Source of the DNA: Tannerella sp.
Lineage (GTDB): Bacteria > Bacteroidota > Bacteroidia > Bacteroidales > Tannerellaceae
NCBI GenBank assembly: GCA_031263835.1
Contig: JAISEZ010000253.1
Coordinates: 1 to 6,200, forward strand
DNA length: 6,200 nucleotides
Direction of reading: 5' to 3'
Position numbers and translations under genes: made by a program. Below, piece by piece: positions 1-6,200 of this stretch (positions are counted from its first letter, which is position 1; each line of letters starts with the position of its first letter). The notes beneath the pieces were generated by a model. The model had not been told where the DNA came from. It searched no databases and worked only from the letters and a program-made list of their open reading frames with translations.

Positions 1-3
1 TTG

Positions 4-11
4 TATATTTG
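4..11 (+). promoter_or_regulatory. Bacteroidota-type -7 promoter element upstream of pgk
   Basis: The bases TATATTTG match the TAnnTTTG consensus of the Bacteroidota primary sigma factor at all fixed positions. The following GCACC resembles the start region of many promoters in this phylum. Transcription would begin around position 16-18, giving a leader of about 60 bases before pgk. The partner -33 TTTG element would lie left of the window, so it cannot be checked. The alternative is a chance match inside the 3' end of an unseen upstream gene. Confidence 0.6.
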
Positions 12-77
12 CACCGTATGGGAGAATTACCCGATAATAAGGAAGATAGGTATCAATAATTTTTATACAATATGATT

Positions 78-1343
78 ATGCAAACAATTGACAACTTTAA
101 TTTTGCAGGAAAAAAGGCATTTGTCAGAGTTGACTTCAACGTGCCGCTCGACGAAAATTTCAACATTACGGACAGCACGCGGATACATGCAGGAACCCCG
201 ACGCTGAAAAAAATCCTTTCCGACGGCGGAAGCGTTATCATCACTTCGCACCTGGGACGTCCCAAGGGCGTCGTGAACAGCAAGTATTCGCTGAAACACA
301 TTCTGGCGTATGTTTCCAAATCGCTGGGCGTCGATGTACAGTTTGCCGGCGACTGCGTCGGCGAAGAAGCCAGACAAAAGGCGGCCGCCTTGAAACCGGG
401 TGAAGCTCTGCTGCTCGAAAATCTGCGCTTTCATGCCGAAGAAGAGGGCAAGCCGGTCGGACTGGCCGACGACGCTTCCGAAGAAGAAAAGAAGACCGCT
501 AAAAAGAACGTCAGGGAAAGCCAGAAGGTATTTACCGAAACGCTGGCTTCCTATGCTGACGTATATGTGAACGACGCTTTCGGCACCGCGCACCGCGCAC
601 ACGCATCAACCGCCCTGATTGCCGATTACTTCGACGCCGACCACAAGATGTTCGGTTTCCTGATGGAAAGGGAAATAAACGCCGTGGATAAAATACTGAA
701 GGACATTGTTCGTCCGTTTACGGCTATCATGGGTGGCTCGAAAGTATCCTCCAAAATCGAGATTATCGAAAACCTGCTCGACAAGGTGGACAACCTTATC
801 ATCACCGGCGGAATGACGTACACGTTTACGAAAGCGGCAGGCGGCAGGATTGGCAACTCGATTTGCGAAGACGACAAGCTGGAACTGGCCGGCGAACTGG
901 TATGCAAAGCGCGGGAGAAAGGCGTCAACCTTGTACTGGCCGTCGATGCCAAAATCGCCGACCGCTTCGGCAACGATGCAAAAACCGACTGCACCGATGT
1001 GGATAAAATACCCGACGGATGGGAAGGTCTGGACATCGGCCCGAAGACGGAAGCTATTTACGCCGAAGTGATTAAATCTTCGAAGACCATTCTCTGGAAT
1101 GGCCCGACGGGCGTGTTTGAGTTTGAAAACTTCACGCACGGCTCCCGTTCCGTGGGCGAGGCCATCGTCGAGGCTACGAAAAACGGCGCGTTCTCGCTCG
1201 TAGGCGGCGGCGATTCGGTCGCCTGCGTCAACAAATTCGGACTGGCCGACGGCGTATCCTACGTATCAACCGGCGGCGGCGCCCTGCTCGAAGCCATTGA
1301 AGGCAAGGTGCTGCCGGGAATTAAAGCCATACGCGGATGCTAA
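78..1343 (+). CDS. pgk: phosphoglycerate kinase
   Basis: This cytosolic glycolytic enzyme transfers phosphate between 1,3-bisphosphoglycerate and ADP, giving 3-phosphoglycerate and ATP; it runs in reverse in gluconeogenesis. Counting from the ATG at 72, the N-terminal substrate domain shows RVDFNVP (19-25), SHLGRPKG (59-66), ENLRF (116-120) and [14 protein letters not shown] (167-180). The C-terminal nucleotide domain shows GGSKVSSKI (221-229), WNGPTGVFE (342-350), GGGDSVA (378-384) and STGGGALLE (399-407). At 421 residues it is longer than many bacterial Pgks of about 390. A charged insert near residues 123-150 explains much of this and is typical of Bacteroidales. I chose the ATG at 78 because Bacteroidales Pgk normally begins MQTID; the ATG at 72 adds only two residues. 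No Shine-Dalgarno sequence is visible, only an AT-rich leader. A strong terminator lies 112 bases past the stop, so the gene is probably monocistronic in this window. It is complete, with no missing motif. Confidence 0.98.
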   Translation: MQTIDNFNFAGKKAFVRVDFNVPLDENFNITDSTRIHAGTPTLKKILSDGGSVIITSHLGRPKGVVNSKYSLKHILAYVSKSLGVDVQFAGDCVGEEARQKAAALKPGEALLLENLRFHAEEEGKPVGLADDASEEEKKTAKKNVRESQKVFTETLASYADVYVNDAFGTAHRAHASTALIADYFDADHKMFGFLMEREINAVDKILKDIVRPFTAIMGGSKVSSKIEIIENLLDKVDNLIITGGMTYTFTKAAGGRIGNSICEDDKLELAGELVCKAREKGVNLVLAVDAKIADRFGNDAKTDCTDVDKIPDGWEGLDIGPKTEAIYAEVIKSSKTILWNGPTGVFEFENFTHGSRSVGEAIVEATKNGAFSLVGGGDSVACVNKFGLADGVSYVSTGGGALLEAIEGKVLPGIKAIRGC

Positions 1344-1377
1344 GTGAGCAGTGATTAGTGGTTAGTGATTAGTGATT
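1343..1377. repeat. short tandem heptamer repeat (AGTGATT)
   Basis: Five head-to-tail seven-base units begin at the last base of the pgk stop codon: AGTGAGC, AGTGATT, AGTGGTT, AGTGATT and AGTGATT. Three are identical and two are degenerate. The tract is non-coding and forms no obvious hairpin. It looks like a replication-slippage tract; no function can be read from it. Confidence 0.75.
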
Positions 1378-1408
1378 AATAGAATGCAAGGCAAAGAGTA
1401 AAAGGAAG

Positions 1409-1458
1409 GCCCGGAACGGGATTCACCCCCATTCAGTCCCTCCCGGCGCTTTCCGGGC
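1409..1458 (+). promoter_or_regulatory. bulged stem overlapping the terminator, possible antiterminator
   Basis: GCCCGGAA (1409-1416) is the exact reverse complement of TTCCGGGC (1451-1458), and CGGGA (1417-1421) is the exact reverse complement of TCCCG (1441-1445). Together they form a 13-bp stem with a five-base bulge (1446-1450) and a 19-base loop. The 3' arm uses bases 1455-1458, which are also the base of the terminator stem, so the two structures exclude each other. A smaller CCCGG/CCGGG hairpin (1442-1446 with 1453-1457) is a third option. The pairing is visible in the sequence; a regulatory role is inference. Confidence 0.45.
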
Positions 1459-1482
1459 AGACTTCGGTCTGCCCTCTTTTTT
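1455..1482 (+). terminator. intrinsic (Rho-independent) terminator after pgk
   Basis: A perfect 8-bp stem, GGGCAGAC (1455-1462) with GTCTGCCC (1467-1474), closes a UUCG tetraloop with the favourable C-G closing pair. The tract TCTTTTTT (1475-1482) follows directly. This is a textbook + strand terminator. It ends the pgk transcript but also lies within 52 bases of the next gene's start codon, so it may act on transcription into that gene as well. Confidence 0.9.
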
Positions 1483-1506
1483 GGCCTTTTGAAATATAAA
1501 CTCATT

Positions 1507-2442
1507 ATGGAACGAATATTGGTTACCGGAGGCGCCGGTTTTATAGGCTCTCATCTGTGCGAACGGCTGGTTAACGAAGGATGCGACGTCATTTGTCTGG
1601 ACAATTATTTCACAGGCAGTAAGGATAATATCCGTCACCTGCTGGGCAACGACCGTTTCGAACTGGTCAGACACGACGTCACAACGCCCTACTACGCCGA
1701 AGTGGACAAAATATACAACCTGGCCTGTCCCGCCTCTCCGGTGCATTATCAGTACAACCCCATCAAAACCGTCAAAACGTCCTTTTACGGCGCGCTGAAC
1801 ATGCTGGGGTTAGCCAAGCGGGTGAAGGCCAAAATCCTGCAGGCTTCAACCAGCGAAGTTTACGGAGACCCCGTCATCCATCCGCAGGTCGAAACCTACT
1901 GGGGACACGTCAACCCCATCGGCGCGCGCTCCTGCTACGACGAAGGCAAACGCGCCGCCGAAACGCTTTTCATGGATTATCATCGCCAACATAACCTGCG
2001 CATCAAAATCGTACGGATATTCAACACCTACGGGCCGCGCATGAACCCGAACGACGGGCGCGTCGTCTCCAACTTTATCGTGCAGGCTTTGACCGGCAGG
2101 AACATCACGATTTACGGCGACGGAAGTCAAACCCGGAGTTTCCAGTATATCGACGATTTGGTGGAAGGACTGGTACGGATGATGAAAACGGGCGACGACT
2201 TCACCGGGCCGGTGAATATCGGTAATCCGGGCGAGTTCTCCATGCTTCAGCTGGCGAACGAAGTCATCCGGCTGACCCGCTCCAGGTCGTCCATCGTTTT
2301 CAAGCCGCTGCCCAGCGACGACCCGAAACAGCGGCAGCCGGATATTTTCCTGGCCTTTGAGAAGCTGAATGGCTGGCAGCCCACGGTCACGCTGGAAGAA
2401 GGCCTGGTGAAAACCATTGCCTATTTCGACCAAATCCTGTAA
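1507..2442 (+). CDS. uxs: UDP-glucuronate decarboxylase (UDP-xylose synthase)
   Basis: This extended short-chain dehydrogenase/reductase converts UDP-glucuronate to UDP-xylose and CO2, using bound NAD in an oxidation-decarboxylation-reduction cycle. The product feeds capsule, lipopolysaccharide or glycoprotein glycans. The 311-residue protein opens with a Rossmann fold: GGAGFIG (8-14) and an acidic residue after the second strand (D32). The catalytic YxxxK is Y144/K148, and TSEVYG (115-120) supplies the active-site S/T and E117. The stretches [46 protein letters not shown] and NIGNPGEF match the decarboxylase subfamily closely and separate it from dTDP-glucose 4,6-dehydratases and GalE epimerases. 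There is no membrane segment or signal peptide, so it is cytosolic, unlike animal UXS. The ATG at 1507 starts directly at the first beta strand; an in-frame TTG at 1489 would add six residues and overlaps the terminator region. No UDP-glucose dehydrogenase gene is adjacent. Annotation as a generic NAD-dependent epimerase/dehydratase is the main alternative. Confidence 0.93.
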   Translation: MERILVTGGAGFIGSHLCERLVNEGCDVICLDNYFTGSKDNIRHLLGNDRFELVRHDVTTPYYAEVDKIYNLACPASPVHYQYNPIKTVKTSFYGALNMLGLAKRVKAKILQASTSEVYGDPVIHPQVETYWGHVNPIGARSCYDEGKRAAETLFMDYHRQHNLRIKIVRIFNTYGPRMNPNDGRVVSNFIVQALTGRNITIYGDGSQTRSFQYIDDLVEGLVRMMKTGDDFTGPVNIGNPGEFSMLQLANEVIRLTRSRSSIVFKPLPSDDPKQRQPDIFLAFEKLNGWQPTVTLEEGLVKTIAYFDQIL

Positions 2443-2532
2443 AACCGGAACGTTTATACTGCGCACGGCATGATTTTGCACCTGAATATAATGAATAAAT
2501 TATTAACACGGAGACACGGAGGACACGGAGAC

Positions 2533-2565
2533 CTCTCCCCTGCCTCCTCACAAGGGAGGGGAGAG
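2533..2565. repeat. GC-rich hairpin inside the palindromic element
   Basis: CTCTCCCC (2533-2540) pairs exactly with GGGGAGAG (2558-2565). T2541-A2557 and, past a bulged G2542, CC/GG at 2543-2544 and 2555-2556 extend the stem, leaving a loop of about eight to ten bases. No T-tract follows on the + strand, so it does not look like an intrinsic terminator. Confidence 0.6.
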
Positions 2566-2642
2566 CGCAGCGACGGAACGAAGTTCCTCCTCTGTGGCCT
2601 TCGTACAGCCTCTTTCCTTACAGAGAGAGACACGGAGAATAT

Positions 2643-2657
2643 ACTGCGTTCCGCAGT
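2643..2657. repeat. small perfect hairpin inside the palindromic element
   Basis: ACTGCG (2643-2648) and CGCAGT (2652-2657) form a 6-bp stem around the loop TTC. It lies between the inner + strand ACACGGAGA copy and the right-hand inverted arm. With the 2533-2565 hairpin it shows that the element is layered palindromes rather than one simple inverted repeat. Confidence 0.55.
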
Positions 2658-2697
2658 GCATGTCTTTGTGTCCTCTGTGTCTCCGTGTCTCCGTGTT

Positions 2698-2804
2698 TCA
2701 AAAATTCAGTGCTTCCGGCAAATGCACAAAACCATGTGTCGAGGAAAAACGAACGGTTGTATCCTGATTATTTCGTATCACCTTAAGGTTTAAATTTTAC
2801 GGTA
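2698..2804. other. intergenic leader region before mfd, no clear element
   Basis: These 107 bases run from the right edge of the palindromic repeat to the mfd start and should contain the mfd promoter if the gene is transcribed on its own. I see no full TAnnTTTG element paired with an upstream TTTG. The closest string is TAAATTTT at 2791-2798, too close to the start for an ordinary leader. No Shine-Dalgarno sequence, tRNA or convincing hairpin is visible. Confidence 0.4.
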
Positions 2805-5800
2805 TTGAATCTTCCCGATTTATTGACGGTTTACGCGGCGCATCCGCAGATAAATGCCGTTTCGTCCCTGCTGGACGAAGGCAAAAGCAGCAATCTCCTG
2901 CTGAAGGGGCTGAACGGGTCGGGTGCGGCTATGACGGTAGCCTCGCTTCTCCGGAAGCGGAAGAAGACGTATGTGTGTATTCTCAACGACCTCGAAGAAG
3001 CCGGCTACTTCTACAACGACCTCTCCCAGCTTTCCGGCAGGCCGGCGCTGTTCTTCCCGTCCGCCTGGCACCGGCACATCAAGTATGGCCATATCGACCC
3101 GGCCAGTGAAATCCTGCGGACGGAGACGCTCGGCGCGCTGCAGAACGTGCAGCCGGGAACCGTCATCGTCACCTATCCCGACGCGCTGGCCGAAAAGGTG
3201 CTCTCGAAGGAAGACCTTCAGGCAAAGACGTTGAAGATAAGCGTCGGCGAAAAGCTCGACGTTCCGTTTGTTTCCGAAGTGTTCGACTCGCTGGGATTCG
3301 AACAGACGGACTACGTCTATGAACCCGGCCAGTATGCCATGCGCGGGAGTATCATCGACGTGTTTTCCTTTTCAAACGAATATCCGTACCGGATTGACTT
3401 CTTCGGAAACGAAGTGGAAACCGTCCGCACGTTCGACGTGGAAACGCAGCTGTCCAGGGAAAAACTCCAGTCGGTGGCCATTGTGTCCGAAATCAGCCGG
3501 AGCGGGGAAGCCCGGATTTCGCTGTTCGACCTGCTGCCGGAAGACACGTGTATCGTGACGCAGGACCTTGCCTGGTGCGTGGAACGGGTGGGCAGCCTGT
3601 GGGAGGAAGAACCCGTGCAGGGCGGCGAGGCCTCTTTCCCGTCGGGCGAGGCCATGCGGAAACTGCTTGTGGGCAAGGAAGACTTTCTGCGTTCGGCGCA
3701 GTCGTTCCGGCGGATACAAACCGGCAGCAAAGCCTGCGGTACGCCGGACGCCGCCGTCGCCTTCGACACCGAACCGCAGCCGCTTTACCGGAAGAACTTC
3801 AATCTGGTCAGCGATTCGTTCCGCCGCTATCTTTCGGAAGGCTACACGCTCTATCTGCTCAGCGACAGCGACAAGCAGGCCGAGCGCGTCCGCACGATTT
3901 TTCAGGACCGGGGTGATTCAATCTCCTTCACGGCCGTCCACGGGACGGTACACGACGGTTTCGCCGACCATACGCTCAGGCTCTGCGTCTTCACCGACCA
4001 TCAGATTTTCGGCCGGTATCACAAGTACAACCTGAAAAGCGACAAGGCGCGCAGCGGGAAAATCATGCTTTCGCTCAAGGAACTGAAACAGTTTTCGCAG
4101 GGCGACTATGTCGTGCATATCGACCACGGCGTCGGGCAGTTCGGCGGACTGGTACGCACCATGGTGAACGACAGGGTTCAGGAGGCCGTCAAACTGATTT
4201 ACCGGAACAGCGACATCCTCTTTGTCAGCATCCATTCCCTGCACAAGCTGTCGAAATACAAGGGCAGGGACGGCGAACCGCCCACGCTCAACCGGCTGGG
4301 CAGCGGCGCGTGGGAACGCATGAAAGACCGCGCCAAGAAGAAAGTCAAGGACATTGCCCGCGACCTGATTCGCCTCTACGCCCGGCGCCGCCGCGAGAAG
4401 GGATTTGCCTTCAGTCCGGACAGTTTCATGCAGGACGAGCTGGAAGCCAGCTTCATCTATGAAGACACGCCCGACCAGGTCAAGGCGACAGCCGACGTCA
4501 AGACCGACATGGAAAGCGACCGTCCGATGGACCGGCTGATATGCGGCGACGTGGGATTCGGCAAAACCGAGGTAGCCATCCGGGCCGCCTTCAAGGCCGT
4601 CGCGGACAACAAGCAGGTCGCCATCCTGGTGCCGACCACCGTGCTCGCCTACCAGCATTTCCAGACCTTCTCGGAACGGCTGAAAGATTTCCCCTGCACC
4701 GTCGACTACATCAGCCGGGCGCGTTCCGCACGCGATACCCGGCGCATCCTGGAGCGTCTGTACGACGGCGAAGTGAACATCCTTATCGGCACGCACCGGC
4801 TGGTGGGGCAGGACGTAATCTTCAGAGACCTCGGGCTGCTGATTGTCGACGAGGAACAGAAATTCGGCGTGGCGGTCAAGGAAAAGCTGCGCGGAATGAA
4901 AACGAATGTGGACACGCTGACCATGACGGCTACGCCCATCCCGCGCACGCTCCAGTTTTCGCTCATGGGTGCGCGCGACCTGAGCAACATCCATACGCCG
5001 CCGCCCAACCGCTACCCGATTCAGACGGAAGTCCAGCGCTTTCACCCGGATATTGTCCGCGAAGCCATTGAGTTCGAGATGAGCCGCAACGGACAGGTGT
5101 TCTTCATCAACAACCGTATCCACAGCATTCCCGAAATAGAACAGCTGGTACGGCGCGAGGCGCCCGACGCCCGCATCGCTATCGGACACGGACAGATGGA
5201 ACCCGACAGGCTGGAAAAGATTATTCTCGACTTTGTCAACTACGAATACGACGTACTGATTTCGACGGTCATCGTCGAAAACGGACTGGACATCCCGAAC
5301 GCCAACACCATCATCATCAACGATGCACATCAGTTCGGCCTGTCGGAGCTGCACCAGTTGCGCGGGCGGGTTGGCCGCAGCAACCGCAAGGCTTTCTGCT
5401 ACCTCCTTTCCCCGCCCCTCTCCACGCTGACGCCCGAATCGCGCCGCCGCCTGCAGGCCATCGAAAACTTCGCCGAACTGGGCAGCGGTATCCACATCGC
5501 CATGCAGGACCTCGACATCCGCGGCGCCGGCAACATCCTCGGCGCCGAACAGAGCGGATTCATCACCGACCTGGGCTACGAGACTTACCTGAAAATCCTG
5601 GAAGAAGCGGTGGATGAACTGAAAACGGGCGAACTGGCCGAACTGTTTGCGCCGGACAGCGACGCTGTGCCGGACGACGGCGAGGCGTATGTGCGGGAGA
5701 CGTTCGTCGAAAGCGACCTGGCGCTGATGTTTCCGCCCGCCTATATCCCGAACGATTCCGAGCGCATCGGCATCTATCGCGAACTGAACGCCATCAGCGA

Positions 5801-6179
5801 CGAAGCGGAACTGACGGCTTTCGTCAGCCGGCTGAAAGACCGTTTCGGTACCATCCCCGCCGAAGGCGAGGAATTGATTCGCGTCGTCCGTCTGCGCCGG
5901 CTGGCGCGGAAGATGGGCGGCGAGAAAATTGTCCTGAAGAAGGAACTGATGGCCATGTACCTGCCCTCCGACCCGGAAAGTCCGTATTACCAGAGCCGCG
6001 CCTTCGGTAAAATCATCGCCTACATTCAGCAGTATCCCCGCCTCTGCAACCTCCGCGAACAGGGCAACAAACGCAGCATCCTCATCAGACACGTCACCAG
6101 TGTCGCCGCCGCCTGCCGCTGCCTCGAAGTCATGGACGAAATGGAGACAGAAACAGAAACAGCAGGCAGTAACAGGTAG
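2805..6179 (+). CDS. mfd: transcription-repair coupling factor Mfd
   Basis: Mfd is a cytosolic DNA translocase that pushes RNA polymerase stalled at lesions off the template and recruits UvrA for nucleotide excision repair. The 1124 residues are close to the usual length of about 1150. Domains in order: a UvrB-like N-terminal module (about 1-330) with YEPGQYAMRG (172-181) and PYRIDFFGNEVE (194-205); the CarD-like RNA polymerase interaction domain with GDYVVHIDHGVG (433-444); a RecG-like motor with Walker A GDVGFGKTE (581-589), DEEQ (682-685), TATPIPRT (708-715), ENGLDIPNANT (825-835) and QLRGRVGRS (851-859); the translocation motif RGAGNILGAEQSG (906-918); and the C-terminal TRCF domain (about 970-1110). 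The N-terminal GLNGSGAAM (35-43) is a degenerate Walker A without the Lys-Thr, normal for Mfd, so ATP is used only by the motor. The start is TTG at 2805: the in-frame stop at 2784-2786 leaves no upstream ATG, the first internal ATG is residue 43, and LNLPDLLTVYAAHPQ fits the expected N-terminus. It is complete, ending in TAG. Confidence 0.98.
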   Translation: MNLPDLLTVYAAHPQINAVSSLLDEGKSSNLLLKGLNGSGAAMTVASLLRKRKKTYVCILNDLEEAGYFYNDLSQLSGRPALFFPSAWHRHIKYGHIDPASEILRTETLGALQNVQPGTVIVTYPDALAEKVLSKEDLQAKTLKISVGEKLDVPFVSEVFDSLGFEQTDYVYEPGQYAMRGSIIDVFSFSNEYPYRIDFFGNEVETVRTFDVETQLSREKLQSVAIVSEISRSGEARISLFDLLPEDTCIVTQDLAWCVERVGSLWEEEPVQGGEASFPSGEAMRKLLVGKEDFLRSAQSFRRIQTGSKACGTPDAAVAFDTEPQPLYRKNFNLVSDSFRRYLSEGYTLYLLSDSDKQAERVRTIFQDRGDSISFTAVHGTVHDGFADHTLRLCVFTDHQIFGRYHKYNLKSDKARSGKIMLSLKELKQFSQGDYVVHIDHGVGQFGGLVRTMVNDRVQEAVKLIYRNSDILFVSIHSLHKLSKYKGRDGEPPTLNRLGSGAWERMKDRAKKKVKDIARDLIRLYARRRREKGFAFSPDSFMQDELEASFIYEDTPDQVKATADVKTDMESDRPMDRLICGDVGFGKTEVAIRAAFKAVADNKQVAILVPTTVLAYQHFQTFSERLKDFPCTVDYISRARSARDTRRILERLYDGEVNILIGTHRLVGQDVIFRDLGLLIVDEEQKFGVAVKEKLRGMKTNVDTLTMTATPIPRTLQFSLMGARDLSNIHTPPPNRYPIQTEVQRFHPDIVREAIEFEMSRNGQVFFINNRIHSIPEIEQLVRREAPDARIAIGHGQMEPDRLEKIILDFVNYEYDVLISTVIVENGLDIPNANTIIINDAHQFGLSELHQLRGRVGRSNRKAFCYLLSPPLSTLTPESRRRLQAIENFAELGSGIHIAMQDLDIRGAGNILGAEQSGFITDLGYETYLKILEEAVDELKTGELAELFAPDSDAVPDDGEAYVRETFVESDLALMFPPAYIPNDSERIGIYRELNAISDEAELTAFVSRLKDRFGTIPAEGEELIRVVRLRRLARKMGGEKIVLKKELMAMYLPSDPESPYYQSRAFGKIIAYIQQYPRLCNLREQGNKRSILIRHVTSVAAACRCLEVMDEMETETETAGSNR
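6147..6162 (+). repeat. hexanucleotide repeat in the mfd 3' end
   Basis: ACAGAA occurs twice in tandem, followed by a partial ACAG. It encodes the alternating Glu-Thr tail near residues 1113-1119 of Mfd, beyond the folded C-terminal domain. The unit is six bases, so a gain or loss would change two residues without shifting the frame. Confidence 0.5.
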
Positions 6180-6200
6180 GAACTGTCAGGAAATGTTTTT

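Larger units (their letters stand above)
2505..2697. repeat. palindromic MITE-like intergenic repeat with ACACGGAG termini
   Basis: The ends are a perfect 17-bp inverted repeat: 2505-2521 is the reverse complement of 2681-2697. Each arm is made of short units. The left arm has ACACGGAG (2506), ACACGGAGG (2514) and ACACGGAGA (2523). The right arm, read on the - strand, has two ACACGGAG copies (2689-2696 and 2681-2688), then ACACAGAGG (2672-2680) and ACACAAAGA (2663-2671). A further + strand copy sits at 2630-2638 and a degenerate - strand copy at 2589-2597. The interior holds more hairpins and no transposase-like coding sequence. Similar CACGGAG/CACAGAG phrases are, from general knowledge, common intergenic repeats in environmental bacterial genomes. 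It could be a non-autonomous mobile element or a REP-like sequence. Confidence 0.7.

Noticed and set aside
63..1139. Two long - strand open frames opposite pgk (63-602 and 606-1139).
   Set aside because: They are shadows of a highly conserved gene, with no domain and no start signals.
1489..1506. TTG at 1489 as the start of the decarboxylase.
   Set aside because: It would add only six residues before the conserved [12 protein letters not shown] start and lies just after the terminator T-tract; the ATG at 1507 fits the family start.
2505..2697. CRISPR array, suggested by the repeated ACACGGAG units.
   Set aside because: The units are only 8-9 bases, lie in both orientations, have no uniform spacers, and no cas gene is nearby.
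2470..2793. Open frame of 107 codons between the decarboxylase gene and mfd.
   Set aside because: Most of it translates the palindromic repeat, giving low-complexity strings such as SVSPCLRVSK that arise from this repeat type. It has no recognisable domain, no ribosome-binding site and no gene-like composition.
2791..2798. TAAATTTT as a possible -7 promoter element for mfd.
   Set aside because: It lacks the final G of TAnnTTTG, has no well-spaced TTTG upstream (the nearest TTTC at 2771 is too close), and would start transcription at or inside the start codon.
3918..6092. Very long open frame of 724 codons on the - strand, opposite mfd.
   Set aside because: It is antisense to the most conserved part of Mfd, whose codon use with GC-rich third positions suppresses stops on the other strand. 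The translation shows no coherent domain; strings such as RVGRS belong to the real frame.
6180..6200. Terminator after mfd, suggested by the run of T at the right edge.
   Set aside because: Only four-base complementary stretches precede it, and the window ends within the T run, so no stable stem can be supported.

Overview
The window looks like a chromosomal housekeeping stretch from a member of the Bacteroidota, most likely the order Bacteroidales. Three observations support this. Phosphoglycerate kinase (Pgk) and Mfd read like Bacteroidales family members along their whole length. A TAnnTTTG-type -7 promoter element precedes the first gene. None of the three genes has a convincing Shine-Dalgarno sequence, and their start regions are AT-rich, as is usual in this phylum. 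I cannot name the genus.

Layout: all three real genes are on the + strand and all appear intact. A promoter-like motif at the left edge leads into pgk (78-1343), the glycolytic phosphoglycerate kinase. A 163-base gap follows. It holds a tandem heptamer repeat, a bulged stem and a strong intrinsic terminator with a UUCG loop, which ends only 24 bases before the next start codon. The second gene (1507-2442) is a soluble UDP-glucuronate decarboxylase that makes UDP-xylose. A 362-base gap then contains a palindromic, MITE-like repeat of about 195 bases built from ACACGGAG units in inverted orientation. The third gene (2805-6179) is mfd, the transcription-repair coupling factor; its only sensible start is a TTG codon.

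The genes act in unrelated processes: central carbon metabolism, nucleotide-sugar supply for surface glycans, and transcription-coupled DNA repair. Nothing suggests a shared pathway. The terminator after pgk and the repeat element before mfd suggest three separate or only partly linked transcription units.

I found no evidence for a new multigene system. The non-coding parts deserve the second look: a possible terminator/antiterminator arrangement in front of the decarboxylase gene, the inverted-repeat element, and the TTG start of mfd.
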